NCBI GenBank assembly: GCA_022829145.1
Contig: CM040761.1
Coordinates: 15,806,245-15,870,244, forward strand
DNA from: Albula goreensis
Taxonomy: Eukaryota > Chordata > Actinopteri > Albuliformes > Albulidae
DNA: 64,000 nt
Direction: 5' to 3'
Positions 42,574 through 54,806 of this stretch are shown one piece after another. Numbering within the stretch: position 1 is the first letter of the stretch; every line of letters begins with the position of its first letter. The position numbers and the translations under genes were made by a program. The notes under the pieces were generated by a model. It saw only the letters and a program-made list of their open reading frames with translations. It had not been told where the DNA came from and did no database searches.

Positions 42574-44911
42574 CTACTTCAGGTAGTGCCTGTCTGTGCC
42601 ATACTCCACCAGTGATCCCACCATGTCACCAAAATCCTCCAAGGCCAGACTGGAGGAGTCCTCACCAGGGAGTGATGCTGTGCGGGCCAGGCAGGGCTGA
42701 GGGCTGCCACTGTCATGGTTAATAGGGTTTTCCGTCAATGGGTTCTTCCCCGGGTCCGGCTGGGGTGGCAAGGGTGGCAACTGGTGGGCGGGGTTAGGGT
42801 CCAGAGCCCCGCCCTGGTCCTGCCCCTCTCCCTGTGGGGTGAGGGCATGGTGGAGGCCAGGCAGGCGGATGTCCAGGCGAACGCCGTGCTTCACGAATAG
42901 CCGGTGATTGAGGGAGTAGAGTTTGTCGGCGATGTCGCAGCCCAGCATGACAGAGAAGAGACGGGCCAGGTAGTAGTCTCTCGCCAGCAGCGTCTGCAGC
43001 TTCTGTCTCCTCCATGATACATAGCGACAGTCCGTCTCTGCCGTCAGAGTGACCTGGGGGACAGCCAGGTCACACAGGAATCATGGGGGTCAAAGGTCAT
43101 GCGACCATGACAGAGAGAGCAGGTTTTAGATCCACACTGAGAGCACATGCTACAGCATAAATATCATACTTCCCAAGATGGCAAGGTTTTCCCCTCCCAC
43201 AGCCTCAGTCTATTTTTCTATAACTCCCTTCATTTCCCCTCTTTTTTTGTGCTCTCTTCCTCTCTCTCATACCTGAAACTTCCCCTCCTCTGCAGGTCTC
43301 AAAGACTCCCACTCTGGTGAGTCCAGAAACTGGAAGGGGAAAATGTAGTGCAAGAACTGGCCCTCCAGAGACACACGAATCCTACGAGCGTGTAAGAGAG
43401 AGAGGGAGGTCGATTTAATCAGGCACAGAGGTGAATGAGTCTGCTGAGTCATTGTTATCAGCTATTATCTTTCTGATTGCTCTTACCAGTTGTAGGTCAA
43501 GATATATGAAAATGATTGGCCTCGTGTGTTGAGCTCCTATAGAGAATGACTGGGGGTGAAGTGGCAACAATGTTATGGCAACATTTTTGTTTCCAGGATA
43601 CAGAGTCTCTTGGGATGTATCATCTCATATCTGAGGGGGTCCCACAGGGAGCAGATGAAGGGGAGAAGAAGAACTTTCATTCTGCCAATTATCTGTAGGA
43701 TGATTAAATGGCCAGATTTTGACTTTTTGGAGGATGTCATAAATTCACTCTAATCTTTATCTTTATTAAGTGTCATGGGATCTTTTCATAGCCATAGAGA
43801 TTCAAGAACACAATTTAATGTCTCATCCAAAAAGACTTCTTACAGCACGGGGTCCCAGTCACTACACTGGGGTATGGATTTTCCTGGTTGGAACAGAGGG
43901 CCTCCTACTGGCCTTTGGTCAGTTCATCCTGCATAAGTTTTGTTCTCCCAGGAGGTTTCCTAAACAAGTATTATGTAAACAGGTCCTGCTCAGCTGCAGG
44001 CCTGTGGCAGGCAGAGATAGTGTGGGATGCTGTTTATTTACAGAGATAAGGAGATGTCTGTCCTTGAAAGGACATTTGTACTAAGGCAGTAATTTCCACA
44101 GAACTTATAAAGTCAACACTTAGTTGTGAGCCACATGTGTTATTTTAATACAGACGCAGATACAGATTTTCTAGACTTTGTAGGAAATGTAAATGAGATG
44201 ACAACATTTTTTTGATCATGAGCAAAATACAAATATTAGTGAGAATAAGGGGGATATTTGATTAGATCACTAACATCTGGATTTGCTGCTCTAAAAAATC
44301 TTTACTTGATTGGGTAAAAGAAGGATTACACAGTGATATGGAGAATGTCATTCAAGAACAATTACAAAGTAAAGAGGAAAAAAAACACATATTAACTTTA
44401 GGGACTAGGCTCACCTGCCCGACAGTAAGAAGGACAGCCTGTCGATGGGTGTGGTCCCTTCCAGTGCATAGGCCTCCTCCTCATCCAATGACAGAACTCT
44501 GCTTCCACAAACCTCCATAACCTGCCGGAATGCCGAGCGGGGGGTACCCAGTGGCCGGAACACGGTGTTGTAGAGGGTGTGCAGCTCACCCTCGGGCAGG
44601 GCATTCCAGTGCAGTCTCAGGAGCAGGTGAACCAGCTGCAGCCCACACAGCGCCCCCAGCAGGATTCCCCAGGCAAGTGCAGCTGAGCCACAGGGTAACA
44701 TCCAGCCCCATAGGGCGTGGCACAGGAAGGACAGCAGCAGGAAGCCATAGATGTAGAAAGCCCCGAACATGCCGCTGCCCCCCATGTACCCCAGGAAGAG
44801 GAGGGAGTTGCTAAGGTGGTACATGCCATTCTCTGTGCCATTGTCCCAGTCGTGGCACTCCCGGTGCCCATAGACCAGGGCCTCTAGCAGTGAGGAGTTC
44901 CCCTCCTGCAT
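42574..44911 (-). CDS. popdc2: Popeye domain-containing protein 2
   Basis: A cAMP-binding three-pass membrane protein of heart and skeletal muscle plasma membrane. It modulates K2P channels and cardiac pacing. Three coding exons: 44911-44415, 43381-43273 and 43053-42574. They total 1086 nt, or 361 residues; human has 364. Junction phases agree. The extracellular N-terminus has N-glycosylation sequons (NSS, NGT), then CHDWDNGT and membrane segments around LLFLGYMGGSGMFGAFYIYG and the following hydrophobic stretches. The Popeye domain carries the cAMP-pocket motifs DSPEW (186-190) and FQVT (201-204). The tail after about residue 260 is Pro/Gln-rich and divergent. The ATG at 44911 sits just after an acceptor (CTTACACCTTCAG), so the 5' UTR is on at least one upstream exon. 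The C-terminal matches favour POPDC2 over BVES and POPDC3. cox17 lies upstream on the same strand, as in tetrapods. Confidence 0.95.
43770..44060 (+). repeat. Degenerate widespread teleost interspersed repeat
   Basis: The order TCATGGGATCTTTT, AATGTCTCATCC, GTCCCAGTCACTACACTGGGG, CTCCTACTGGCC and TCTCCCAGGAGGT follows a very common fish repeat. That repeat normally reads GATCTTTAATGACC ... TAACGTCTCATCC ... CCCCGTCACTATACTGGGG ... CCCCCTGCTGGCC. It is about 20-30% diverged by eye and sits in popdc2 intron 1. I do not assign a family name. Confidence 0.5.
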
Positions 44912-45169
44912 GCTGCTGAAGGTGTAAGGCACTGTCTTCAGACCCCCCAGAAAATACAAAAACAACAAAATCACCAATTAAAAAAAGAAATGTGGACGGT
45001 CAATGCTGGAAACTCTGAGCACAAAACATGTGCTCTCCTTCCTAATTCTCTGTTATAAACAACTGAAAGCCATGTAAAACAGAGAGAGTAAAACTGTCTT
45101 ATGATAATATACAGATATGCAAAGGAAATAGTCCTGAATGCTTGATTCCTGTTCTTCTGTCCCATTAAG

Positions 45170-45225
45170 TTCTGAAAAGACATACAATTTATAATTCCAT
45201 TTGTCAGAGTGATGAGCCCTTTATC
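45170..45225 (-). repeat. SINE 3' tail remnant
   Basis: The minus strand reads TTGGATAAAGGGCTCATCAC then TCTGACAAATGGAATTATAA. This is a decayed form of the tail TTGGATAAAAGCGTCTGCCAAATG shared by many fish SINEs. Confidence 0.5.
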
Positions 45226-45265
45226 CAAGACCAGGGAGCTGGAATAGACGTCTTTTTAGAGTCAG

Positions 45266-45480
45266 TCTCCCCCTCTACGCCGAGACCCTCTCCCTTCACC
45301 TCTCCTCCCCTTTCCTCTGTCCCTGCCCTTACTCTCCTCCCCCTCCTCTCCAGTTTTTTTTTGTGAGTGATTTAGGAATGTGTAGCTCATAGCAACATGT
45401 GGTTGAGAGAGACAGATAGAGAGAGAGGGTGAGAGTATGAGAAGAAAAAGAGAGAGAGATGGAGAGGGAAAGAGAGAGCC
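45266..45480. repeat. Polypyrimidine tract followed by polypurine tract
   Basis: 45266-45360 is almost pure C/T and 45405-45480 is almost pure G/A with GAGA units. The two are loosely complementary across a 45-bp spacer. Confidence 0.75.
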
Positions 45481-48400
45481 AAGGATGACCATGTTTGGGG
45501 CTGAAACTTAAGGAGAGGTATGCAGACAGAACGCAGGCCAGCTGCAGTGGTGACCAACCTTCTCCTGCTTATGTGGAGACTCCTAAAAGTTTTTCACATG
45601 CCCACATTTCAGCCCTGCCACCCACCAGTAGGACCCTGACCCTTGTCCCAGGCAAATGTGCACAGGGAAGGGAGGTGCGGGGTCAGGAATCAACTTTTAC
45701 AGAAGCTCAAATTGGTATGGTTACAGAACGGGTCATATGTCACCCCCCTCCACAGACCTGCACATAGAGGATCCCACCAGCCTCTGAAAGTAACAGGGCC
45801 AGTCCATTACCCTGCTGATGGGGGGTTGGAGTGGGCAATGAGAGGATCTACCTACTATTTACAGAGACTAGGACATCTGACAGGGAGTACCAACATGCAC
45901 TCTGTGTTTATATATAGTAGGTATGGTGCTGTGCAACTTAATTGCATGTTTGCTGGTTCCCTTGCAGTAGTAGTGCTCTGAAAAATGTTTTGCATCAATA
46001 CAGGCTACAGTAACCCAGATTTCAGTGTACTGAAAGTAATATCAAACTATTTAGTTCAGTTGCAGACAGACCCTCTCTATGAGCGCGCATGTGTGTATCA
46101 GTGTCTGTATGAAAGATACAGTGAGAAAGTATGTGTATGTGAAAAGAGAGGGGTAGAGGGAGAAAAGGCCATGTGAGAGTATTTGAGTATAAGAGTGTGT
46201 TTGTGTGTGTCCAACACAAGACAGCTGGAGATGACAGGACCTGTAAAACACCCTTGTAATATGACCCTTGTTTCCAAGCCATTATAGAAGCAGAGAGATA
46301 TGGAACATTTTCCCTTCATTTCCCTTCATACACTCAAGCCAGTTGGAGAATCAAATGAAGGGAACGTGATATAAATATAATTTGCACCTATACTGCTCTG
46401 CATACCCATGTCCTGCTCACCTGTTCCATTTCAGGTATCTCAGGATGAACTCTCCTCCCCCATACGAAAAAAAAGAAAAACTCATGACTCAGGTGACACA
46501 TTGCATAGGATCTATTTAATTACACTCATTGGAACGTGATGGAGAGGTTAATAATGGTCCGTACATCTCCCATGAAATGTGAGAAAACAGGAGTTCAGGC
46601 TAAGTACATTCAAAAATTCAATTAAAAAAATAACACAAAACCAAAAACAGTACAGCAATATTATCCGAGTGACGCAAACCTTCCCTTTCGACCCCGGTTC
46701 ACACTGAACTCTGAGGGACACAGCAGCCGGCAGCGACACTGCAAGAGAATAGAGGACACGCGTTAACATGTCTCTACACACATATCCCACCTGACTACTC
46801 CTACAAACACATTATAGCCCACCAAACACACACACACACAAACACAAACCATTAGCTCATTGGGGAATAGACGAAGGTGTGTGACATTCAAGATGCCAAA
46901 AGTTTTAAAAACAGAGTCCCCCAAGTCGAGTGTCCCAAAGCCTCTCCATTCCCTAAGGACCCCTTATAAACTGAAAGCATTTTCTCAGTGACCCAAACTT
47001 CATTAATGTAACTGGACATCTGGTGTTTTATAAATATTTTCAAAGCTGGAATACATGCATGTACTCAAGCCAGGGCATGGTTAATTAGTATGATTGTCCA
47101 GGGAGGGGTATACAACTGGTGTTTTCACACGCACTTCAAAACCGCACCATCCCCTCTCATGTCTCAGGTTCCCACAGTTTGGGAGCCACTGCTCTAAGTA
47201 AAAGTAGAACTCTAAACTGCGAGCAGGAGCCAGATCAGCGCACTGGAGAGGCTTCAGGGGCAGCGCACCTGAAAACCGATACTCCCAATAACAGTAACAC
47301 TAACCAGACGCTACACAGTCATCTAATTCAGATACGGGGAAGATGCAGCCAATAAACACGCGGTGTAACCAGTGTTTCTTCCTGTCCGGTGACATGGTGT
47401 GGTCCAGGAAGGATGGCTCAACGGTACCAGCACATGTAAAGTTATGCTTGGATGAGCAATCTGATCTGCCAACTGATCCCCACTATAAGTGGATGGTTGA
47501 CTGCAGCGGGTTTTATTGAACTTAATGACTCTGTAGGTCTGTACTAAAAGGCAAGCCCTGCCTCTCACAGCAAATTCTGTTAATACACTGCACGGCCTAG
47601 TGCTTGCATTATGAGGGTAAAATAAATACGTGTATATCAATTATCCAGTTGGCAGTTTCCTGTGAAACTTCAACTGTGGTTTTAATAAAGAAGTGATAAT
47701 TAAAACGTGACTCCCATCTCTAACCTTTTGCACAGAACTGCACACTTGACATTTCACACTCCTGGAACGTTGGCTAAAAGAAAGGTGACTTTGAGTGGGC
47801 GTTTTCATCTCTGAAAACACTTCCTCTCGTAAGCGTAACTTCCCTCCCCTTCCACACGTGTCATCAACAAAATTCAGTTCCCTTCATTTCAGCAAAAACT
47901 TCCCCTTCAGAGAACATGTAGAGGACACGGGAACACAAGACAGAGCGGAAGCGTGATATGGATCAATCGCTCTGCGGAACTGCCGCATTGAAGTAAAAGA
48001 AAAAATAAAAAGTGGTCACATGACGACACGATGGAACATGTAGAGCGTACGGGTACATCGTGTCCATTGGCATCGGGGAAAGCCTCCCTTTGTCTACATT
48101 TAACTACAGCCTTTAGGAATAACGACACTGAGCCAACACAATACTCACAATAGTTGCAATATTTAGTTTGTACTGGTTGTGAACATCCTCGATTGTGTTA
48201 ATCATAGGATAAACAAACAGATAGGGAGTATATATTAATTTAAGATGAAGAATCCGCTCGTGTGCACAGAATATCAGATTATATTCACAATGAAAATGAA
48301 TCGTAAAAACAAAAGAAACCCTAACATGTTCGGCGTAGAAGTGTGAAACCACGTGTTGAAATTTTTCAACAAAGACTTCCCCTTGAAAAGTCTTATTATT

Positions 48401-48568
48401 TCATATACTTACAAACTCTCAATTGTTTTCATGCTTCAAATTATCATTTTATAGATTCCATGTGCTAGTTTCATGTATAAAACATTTTCTTATCACTTAG
48501 CCGTAAAGTTACTTCAACTGAATAATCGAATACTTACCACACACTGAGGTTTCACCAATTAAGTGCGC

Positions 48569-48944
48569 TTAGATCTTGAATCCAAGCGCCCGCATACATT
48601 CTTTATGTGCCTCGATGAGGTCGGTGCAGCTCTCTTCGCCTTTCTCGATGATGCTGGAAATTGGATGCAGATTACCAGCACGTATAACTTAAAAGAATTA
48701 CACTACGTCACCAAAGTACAGTCTGTGTGTTTACATCAACAACTCGGGTAAAAGTTTAATTTCTCCACTCCTTTTGCGCGAGAACTCGGAGAATTCTGCG
48801 TCTGGGTCATCCCTCATTTCCTTACCATGCATCCATTGCTTTCTTGGTCTCCGGGCATTCGCAGCACGGTTTCGGGGTTTCTACTGTTTCTGAGGTCTCC
48901 AGTGCAGGCGTGGTATCACAGGTCGCTGCTGACAAGGTCGACAT
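48569..48944 (-). CDS. cox17: Cytochrome c oxidase copper chaperone COX17
   Basis: COX17 carries Cu(I) in the mitochondrial intermembrane space to SCO1 and COX11 for assembly of complex IV. Two coding exons, 48944-48826 and 48653-48569, join in a split Cys codon (TG|C). They give 67 residues; human has 63. The copper-binding site KPCCEC is at residues 25-30, and the twin CX9C motifs are C30-x9-C40 and C49-x9-C59, which form the disulphide hairpin needed for Mia40 import. The C-terminus [10 protein letters not shown] is identical to mammals. The N-terminal 24 residues are variable and Thr/Ser-rich. The start ATG at 48944 is preceded by CAGAAA, a good Kozak purine. popdc2 lies downstream on the same strand, conserving the mammalian pair. 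Confidence 0.97.
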
Positions 48945-51284
48945 TTTCTGGCTTGGGGTCTTCTGCCTTGTTGCAACAAAGAACAAAACAGTCGTGTAAA
49001 ACCTGGGGACCCGTTAGTCTAAATGTCCAGAGAGCTGCATAATACAATGCTTTCAAAAACGTATGTTTTGTACATACGCAGTAAACAAGCAAACTAATTT
49101 AACTAACTTGCTAATGGCATCCTGACTAAGATAGGATACGCAGAGGACTCAAGCGTATGTGCACACAGCTGGAAGGCCAACTAGAAAGCTGACAAAGAGT
49201 GCAAATGTTAGTGTGGCAACTTATAAATGAAGTTCACTAATTAAAATAAATAATAATAAAAAAACAAGCAAAGCAGCAGTCCGTTAATGTGAACTAGGCA
49301 GCACGAAAGCAATCTTTCATCCTTTCTTCCCAAACAAAGCAATAAGATTTGCTACACCAGCGAGCTTAGTTGCCAAACGTCTTTTGTATCACAGATTGCA
49401 ATAGATTGGCTGACCAGCAATAAAATATTTTTCAGGCTCTCACAGCTTGCTAGCTACCTGTTTGGAAGGGAATGTCCAAATGACGCCTGGTGGGCGTGTG
49501 TACATAGAGCTCACACAGATCGGCAGAGGATGGGTTAAACACACGAACAATGTATGTTACATAACTCCCAATCACATGTAGGGGGGCCTCACGTGCGCCC
49601 TTTCTTACGCAACCCAAACCCCAAAGACGGGTGATGCGTTTTGTCGGGGTTCAGACCTCTGGGGCCTGTAGTTTCACATCCTCATACATGTAAGGCCCTG
49701 CGACGATTTTTTAACTACATTTCCCTGGCTTAAGTGTGTTTCCATTACGTGTGTTTTACTTGGCCATGGCAACATGCAGCATGTACCAGAATACAGTTAA
49801 CAGTTCGCACTGCGCACGTAATTGTCAGTGAATGCATATTCCATTCCAGCCCCCCTTCAAACTTTCAAAGAGACTGCGTTAATTTCCCATCTTAACCCTT
49901 CATCATCAATTTCATGTGGTGCATAAAAACATGTTACTTATGTCCAAGCAACGGCTTGTTTGTTCTTTTATAAATATTAATCACTACTGAAAATAAGATA
50001 ATAAAAAATACCTCATGCATATATCCCTTCAAAAGAGTGGCTTTTATGGATCTTAGCTTGGGGACATATAAAGTATGATTTGTCATTGTTACTCACACAC
50101 GGCATGTAAGTATCTGCTCTATGGCTCATTTCACTATGATAAAAGCATATATGTAATTGTAATCGTGTGTGAAATAATTGATGGCGGTGTTGTATTTGTT
50201 GTGTTCAATCCAAACTATTACATTCATATGGTTAGATTGCCTTCCAGTATAAATGCAGATGACAGCCAACAAACAAAGAGACAAAGAAATTCTGCCAGAA
50301 CAGACATGCTTTCCTCCTGTAAATTTGTAAATTACTGTAGAATTTCAATAGACTGAGTGCCCACAGCAAGGGAAGAGCCTAGAATATTTGCATTTGTTGG
50401 CAAGCAAGCACAGGTTGGAAAACCATAAGGGTTATGGCATTTTGATCACTGCACTAACTCAAACTCACCACACATCTTACCAAACATTCCACTACATACA
50501 CTACCAAACTGCCTGAACATGAGCTACATACCATGTTGCTGTTGATAGTTGCAATAGAAAGCCAACAGGGGGAAGCATCATTCCAGAATACTCCAGAAAT
50601 ATAATTCATTTTTACTGCTTGTCCCATCTCACGGTCAGCTCAGGTGGTTATGACTGATCCAAAAAATGTGGGGCCACTATCTGAGAACCAACACCATATT
50701 TGATGTTAAGAATTATTTCCTCTGAGTTTACAGTCTCAATTGGGCTTAATAATTTTGTCACAACCAGAATTCTGTAAAATCTCATGCTTTTGCCTTTGAA
50801 TGGAATATAGTACGCAAACAACTCCACTTGAAATAGTAATACAAATCTAATAAATGCAAAATAACAGGAAGGTAAATTAACATACTTTGGTATTTAGTAA
50901 AATAAAGGTAAACGATCACTGTATTGACAAAAGAGCTCCTGTGCATGCTATTTATACGATGGACTTTAGCGATGATGTGGCAATTAAACCAAACTATGTA
51001 TATGTAAGAGTTCATACGAATAAACATGAAAAATGGCAATGAACTGCTTCAAAATGACAGAAATATAAAAGAGAATGTAAGTAGACTGAAATGTGATTTA
51101 TTTTCAGAAACATGTACACATAATTTATGAACCGTAACACATGAATTACATCTCATTATATTGCGGGACATTCATGACACAGAGGCCATATAGGTTGCAT
51201 CCTCCATTCTTGTTGTACACATAGCCCACTGGCCCACACAGTAGAGGTGCAGAAGGGGTGTGATCCGGCCCCCCACCCCCTGCT
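48945..51284. other. Region between cox17 and the Rapunzel-family gene
   Basis: The cox17 promoter is probably within the first few hundred bases. A half-conserved RFX-like palindrome (TTGGCCATGGCAAC, 49760-49773) and a CTCF-like motif on the plus strand (50561-50578) are present. The rest is AT-rich without a supported gene; the 3' UTR of the Rapunzel-family gene lies at the right end. Confidence 0.6.
50561..50578 (+). promoter_or_regulatory. Weak CTCF-like motif
   Basis: GCCAACAGGGGGAAGCA matches the CTCF core with two mismatches. Plus-strand orientation. Confidence 0.25.
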
Positions 51285-53449
51285 CTAGCCAAACACGCAC
51301 ACTGTGCCCGTGGCTAGGCGGTGCTTGTACTCGTAAAGGTAGAAGGAGGCCTGGGGGAAGTTACACCGCATCTCCATCTGGCCCGGCACCACGTGCACCG
51401 CCACGCCCCCTCCCAACCCCTCCTGCAGCTTCCGCAGCATACGGCCGGCCAGGTACCGCCCAGCCCGCTCAGGCTCCTCTTCCAAGGAGGCGTACACCTC
51501 CGGCGGGGGGTTGGGGATCTTCCACTCCAGCTCCACGATCAGCTGGTGGATGCGGCTCTTGTCCAGGGAAGTGGGCGTGTCCCGGTAACAGGCCACTACT
51601 TCCACACCGCTGGGGAGCTGCGGGGGGATGTGCAAGAAATTTTCCTGCTTCCTGGCCTCCCCTTCTTCTGCCCCACTCAGCTCCGCCCCTAGGGGTGGGT
51701 GCACCATCACTGCCCAGCGGAGCCAATCATAGTTCTTCTCCAGCGTTTTGAGGACAGTGGCTGCCTGCTCCTCAGGGGGCTTTCCACCCCGCTGGGTGTC
51801 GCCTGCCACACGCCTCACATCCTCCTCCGCCTGCTCCAGGAAGTAACCTGAGCACAGCCCACCTGTTGCCTTCATCTTCCTGTAGAGCGCGCCCATGCGG
51901 TCACCCCAGGTCTTAATGAGCAGCGCCTGGTCCCGCCCAGTAAGGGAGGCCTGGGTAAACAGGCAGAGAAGCCCTGTCCCCAGGACAAAGTTTACCTGTC
52001 AAGGAAACAGCAAAGGGGGTTTTTTGTGAGATCAAATTTTCAACAGCTTCTTGAAAATTTGATCTCACATTTTAACCTTCTTTTTCACATTTTAACCAGT
52101 TTGAATAACCTGTTCCACAACAGCAGCATTTGCTTGAGGTGTGGCATTGAGAGTTGGAGTGAAGTTTAGGGTCAGGTAGGATTAGACTTCTCCTTTGATA
52201 ATATCTTTCATGTTGCCTTCAAGCCTCTAGTTACTGCATGGTCAGCGATTGTAATGTTTGCTCAACACATTGCAGAACAAAGCCCCTTTGTATGGGTCCT
52301 GTTCTAGAGGTCACTGGAGTCTTAGCACCGCCTTTTTGAGTCTGTCATTTGTGATATCACAAGAATCCACTGCGCCCCACCCCACCAGGAAGTTCTGGAT
52401 CATTTTTGATGTCAAAGGAAGTCCAAACAACTCTCACCCTGTGTCCTCCAGAAGCATCTCAATTGACCCTTTTTTAAATCACATACATTTCTGCTTTACA
52501 CCGGTCTTTTACCCCATTTTTACATTCACTCTAATAAGGACATAACAAATGTTCATTTATGTTTAAATATGTACCTGAAAAGAAATTCACATTTAAGTAC
52601 AAATCATAATTTAGTGTCTCGTGTGCCATACATAGTAAAAAGATAACTAATTTCAACAAAAACGATGTTTTGCATATATCATGACATAGACTCTCTTCTA
52701 AATTAATGCATGATACATTAATGCATACAACTGCAGTGCATAGGTTCATACTTTCCCATTAAAGACAGAGATGAAAACATTAATGGTATAAAAGATTTTG
52801 GGTAGGTTTCCTGGACATGGATTAACCTTTTCCTGGACAAAAAAAAATTAGTCTTGGACTAAGACTGATCCCTGCCTGGGAAACCAGTCCATAAAGAATA
52901 TCAGATGAATCCTTAGTGTGCTGGATGTGGAGGTAAGGGGGTGACATTGTTAGTGTTATGGTATCAGGACACTGTAAAACCCTAAAATAAGGGAGTTCAG
53001 ACCTTCTCGCAGAATTGGCGCATCTCCCAGCGTTTGGGTCGGCGGTTCTGTATGAGGTCCTCCAGCAGCGTGGGTTGGGAGGTGAGCAGGGATACGCCCA
53101 TCAGGCGGGCGTGGATAGCGGTCAGCTGCCGCTCCAGCCGCAGCTCCTGGGCGCACTGCAGGAAGGCCTCCGTCTCGCGCTTGGTGTAGGACGGCCGCGC
53201 CCGCACCACCGCCCCAAGCTGGCCATACACCGCCGCCAGGTCCCCCTCCAGCTGATGCACCTCTGTGTCTGTCAGCAGGCCTTGTCCAGAGTTAGCCAGC
53301 TCCTGGTCAATGTGGTCCAGGTTCTTCTTGATGAAGTCCACCTCGTCAGGTGTGCTGCTGCCATCCAGGTAAGAGCTGATGCTCTGGACCAGCCCCCGCA
53401 GGGTCTGCATGTACCCAACTGGCTCCAGAACCTTCCCAAACAGAGCCAT
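51285..53449 (-). CDS. Rapunzel-family protein (fish-specific)
   Basis: Two coding exons: 53449-53003 (149 codons) and 51995-51285 (237 codons including the stop), joined in phase 0. They give 385 residues. The start ATG has an ideal context (GCCATGG). The architecture resembles the Rapunzel (rpz) family. Helical N-terminal halves precede the pattern QFCEKVNFVLGTGLL, then QASLTGRDQ, then the block LEKNYDWLRWAVMVH. The end is a short mixed region with FYLYEYKHR. The family is known from a zebrafish fin/bone overgrowth mutant; its molecular function is not established. There is no signal peptide or obvious membrane helix apart from a hydrophobic VNFVLGTGLLCLF start of exon 2. The donor after codon 149 is AAG|GTCTGA, an unusual donor; reading through it would hit a stop at once. 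The assignment rests on remembered family patterns, and the coding status itself is strong. Confidence 0.75.
52805..52885. mobile_element. Small MITE-like palindromic element
   Basis: Starts GGTTTCCTGGACATGGATTA and ends in a near inverted complement (CTGATCCCTGCCTGGGAAACC), with AGTCTTGGACTAAGACT near the middle. This is the shortened form of a common fish element with GGTTTCCCGGACA termini and TAGTCCTGGACTAA internal motifs. It lies in the intron of the Rapunzel-family gene. No clear target-site duplication is seen. Confidence 0.6.
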
Positions 53450-53619
53450 GGCAACTGCTCACCTGGTGCTCTTCAGTTCAGATCCAATGGGCCTATGACC
53501 ACAATAAACCTCAGCGTATGAACCCCCTAAACAGTCCAGATCAAAAATTCTACTGTAGGAAATAAGAAATTTTACATATGTTAAACTACAGAGATTGTTG
53601 TAACAAGCCTTACACTCAC

Positions 53620-53645
53620 CCTGACTTCTTTCAAAATGAAGGTCT
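53620..53645 (-). other. Probable non-coding first exon of the Rapunzel-family gene
   Basis: Starts about 25-30 bases after the TATA box and ends at a strong donor (AGTCAGG|GTGAGTG, exon end 53620). The acceptor before the coding exon is not certain; AG dinucleotides just upstream of the ATG at 53449 are available. The start is estimated from the TATA spacing. Confidence 0.45.
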
Positions 53646-53669
53646 CTGATAACCTTCAGCAGCAGCCTG

Positions 53670-53677
53670 TATTTATA
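53670..53677 (-). promoter_or_regulatory. TATA box of the Rapunzel-family gene
   Basis: TATAAATA on the minus strand, 25-30 bases before a purine-rich start and about 50 bases before a consensus splice donor. A TATA promoter suggests inducible or tissue-restricted expression. Confidence 0.6.
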
Positions 53678-54806
53678 CACTGCCCTGGACAAAGGACTAG
53701 TGATAATTTTTTATTATTTTAACCTTAACTCTACCTGTTCAATGACATTTCTTGGGAGACAGACACAGCTGAATTTATTTCAAATGCAGTACCTGCATGA
53801 GCATTTAGAAACAAGAATGAAAATAACTTTAATCCCTCTGCTTTTTTCCAACACTCATATTCATTTTTCACAGTTATGAATGTTTATTTCTAAAATGCAT
53901 CTAAATTTGAGGGCCAAATTAAATTTATTCAGAAAAACACAATATTTTTCTTCCAGAAACAATTTAAGTTTAGGTCCCACACACAGATTTCAGTCTATCC
54001 CAACTCTGGAGCTGACCTGAGACAGAGAAACAGAAACCCTCAGAGCCAGTAGGGCCCCCTCTCAATGATATACAGAGGTACATTGCAGAAGCCTCTCTAG
54101 AGAACAAAATTATGCAGGCACCTGTTCCACTTTGTAAGCATGCACGCCAATCTGATGAAAGCTGAACTATTGGACAGCGTTGTACAGTTTTGTGGAGTAA
54201 CTGGTCCGGACCAGCAAAGAAAATTGGAACTTAACATTGATGGGCATTGAATATGAAGACTTCAACACCATATTCTGGAACATTATGGCATTATTGCTTT
54301 TTCATCTTAGTTAAACCACGCTCACATTGGCTTAGCTAGCAATGTATGAAAGTGTAAACGGAGACACTGATCAAAGCCAGAGTAAAGCCTTAGCCATCAG
54401 CAGGCATGAAGTGTTTCCCGCTTTGCAAAATGTTGCCCTGGGTGGACAATTAAAAAGCTTGACAAACTGTCCAAAGGTTGCTGGAGAACATTAACAAGCT
54501 ACAGGGGATGTCCAGCCCTGCACAGACATATGCACTTACTACAATGATAAATCACAACCCTCAGACAACCACTAAGCTACATGACACATCAAACCACTCA
54601 TTGAATGTGTTTAAAAAGAAAAGCTTTAATTAAGTTCTATGAGCCTAGAGGAGAGACATCAAGTTTTACAGCAAAGAAAAAATTATGGACCAACGATGAT
54701 ACACAATGCAATATAAAATGAAAAGGGGAGAGAAAAGTGTGACTGTACAAACAGCACTGTGTGTATGTGTGTGCGTGTGAGTGTGTGTGGAAAATTGGGG
54801 GGTGTG
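53678..54806. other. Region between the Rapunzel-family promoter and the sap18 stop
   Basis: Contains the sap18 3' UTR. An ATTAAA polyadenylation hexamer (minus strand) lies at 54625-54630, about 177 bases after the stop. No other gene is seen. Confidence 0.6.

Larger units (their letters stand above)
44912..48568. other. Region between popdc2 and cox17
   Basis: Should contain the popdc2 5' UTR exon(s) and promoter and the cox17 3' UTR. Visible items are a SINE 3'-tail remnant (45170-45225), a pyrimidine tract followed by a purine tract (45266-45480), and an orphan acceptor-led frame at 46661-46738. No other gene is supported. Confidence 0.6.
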
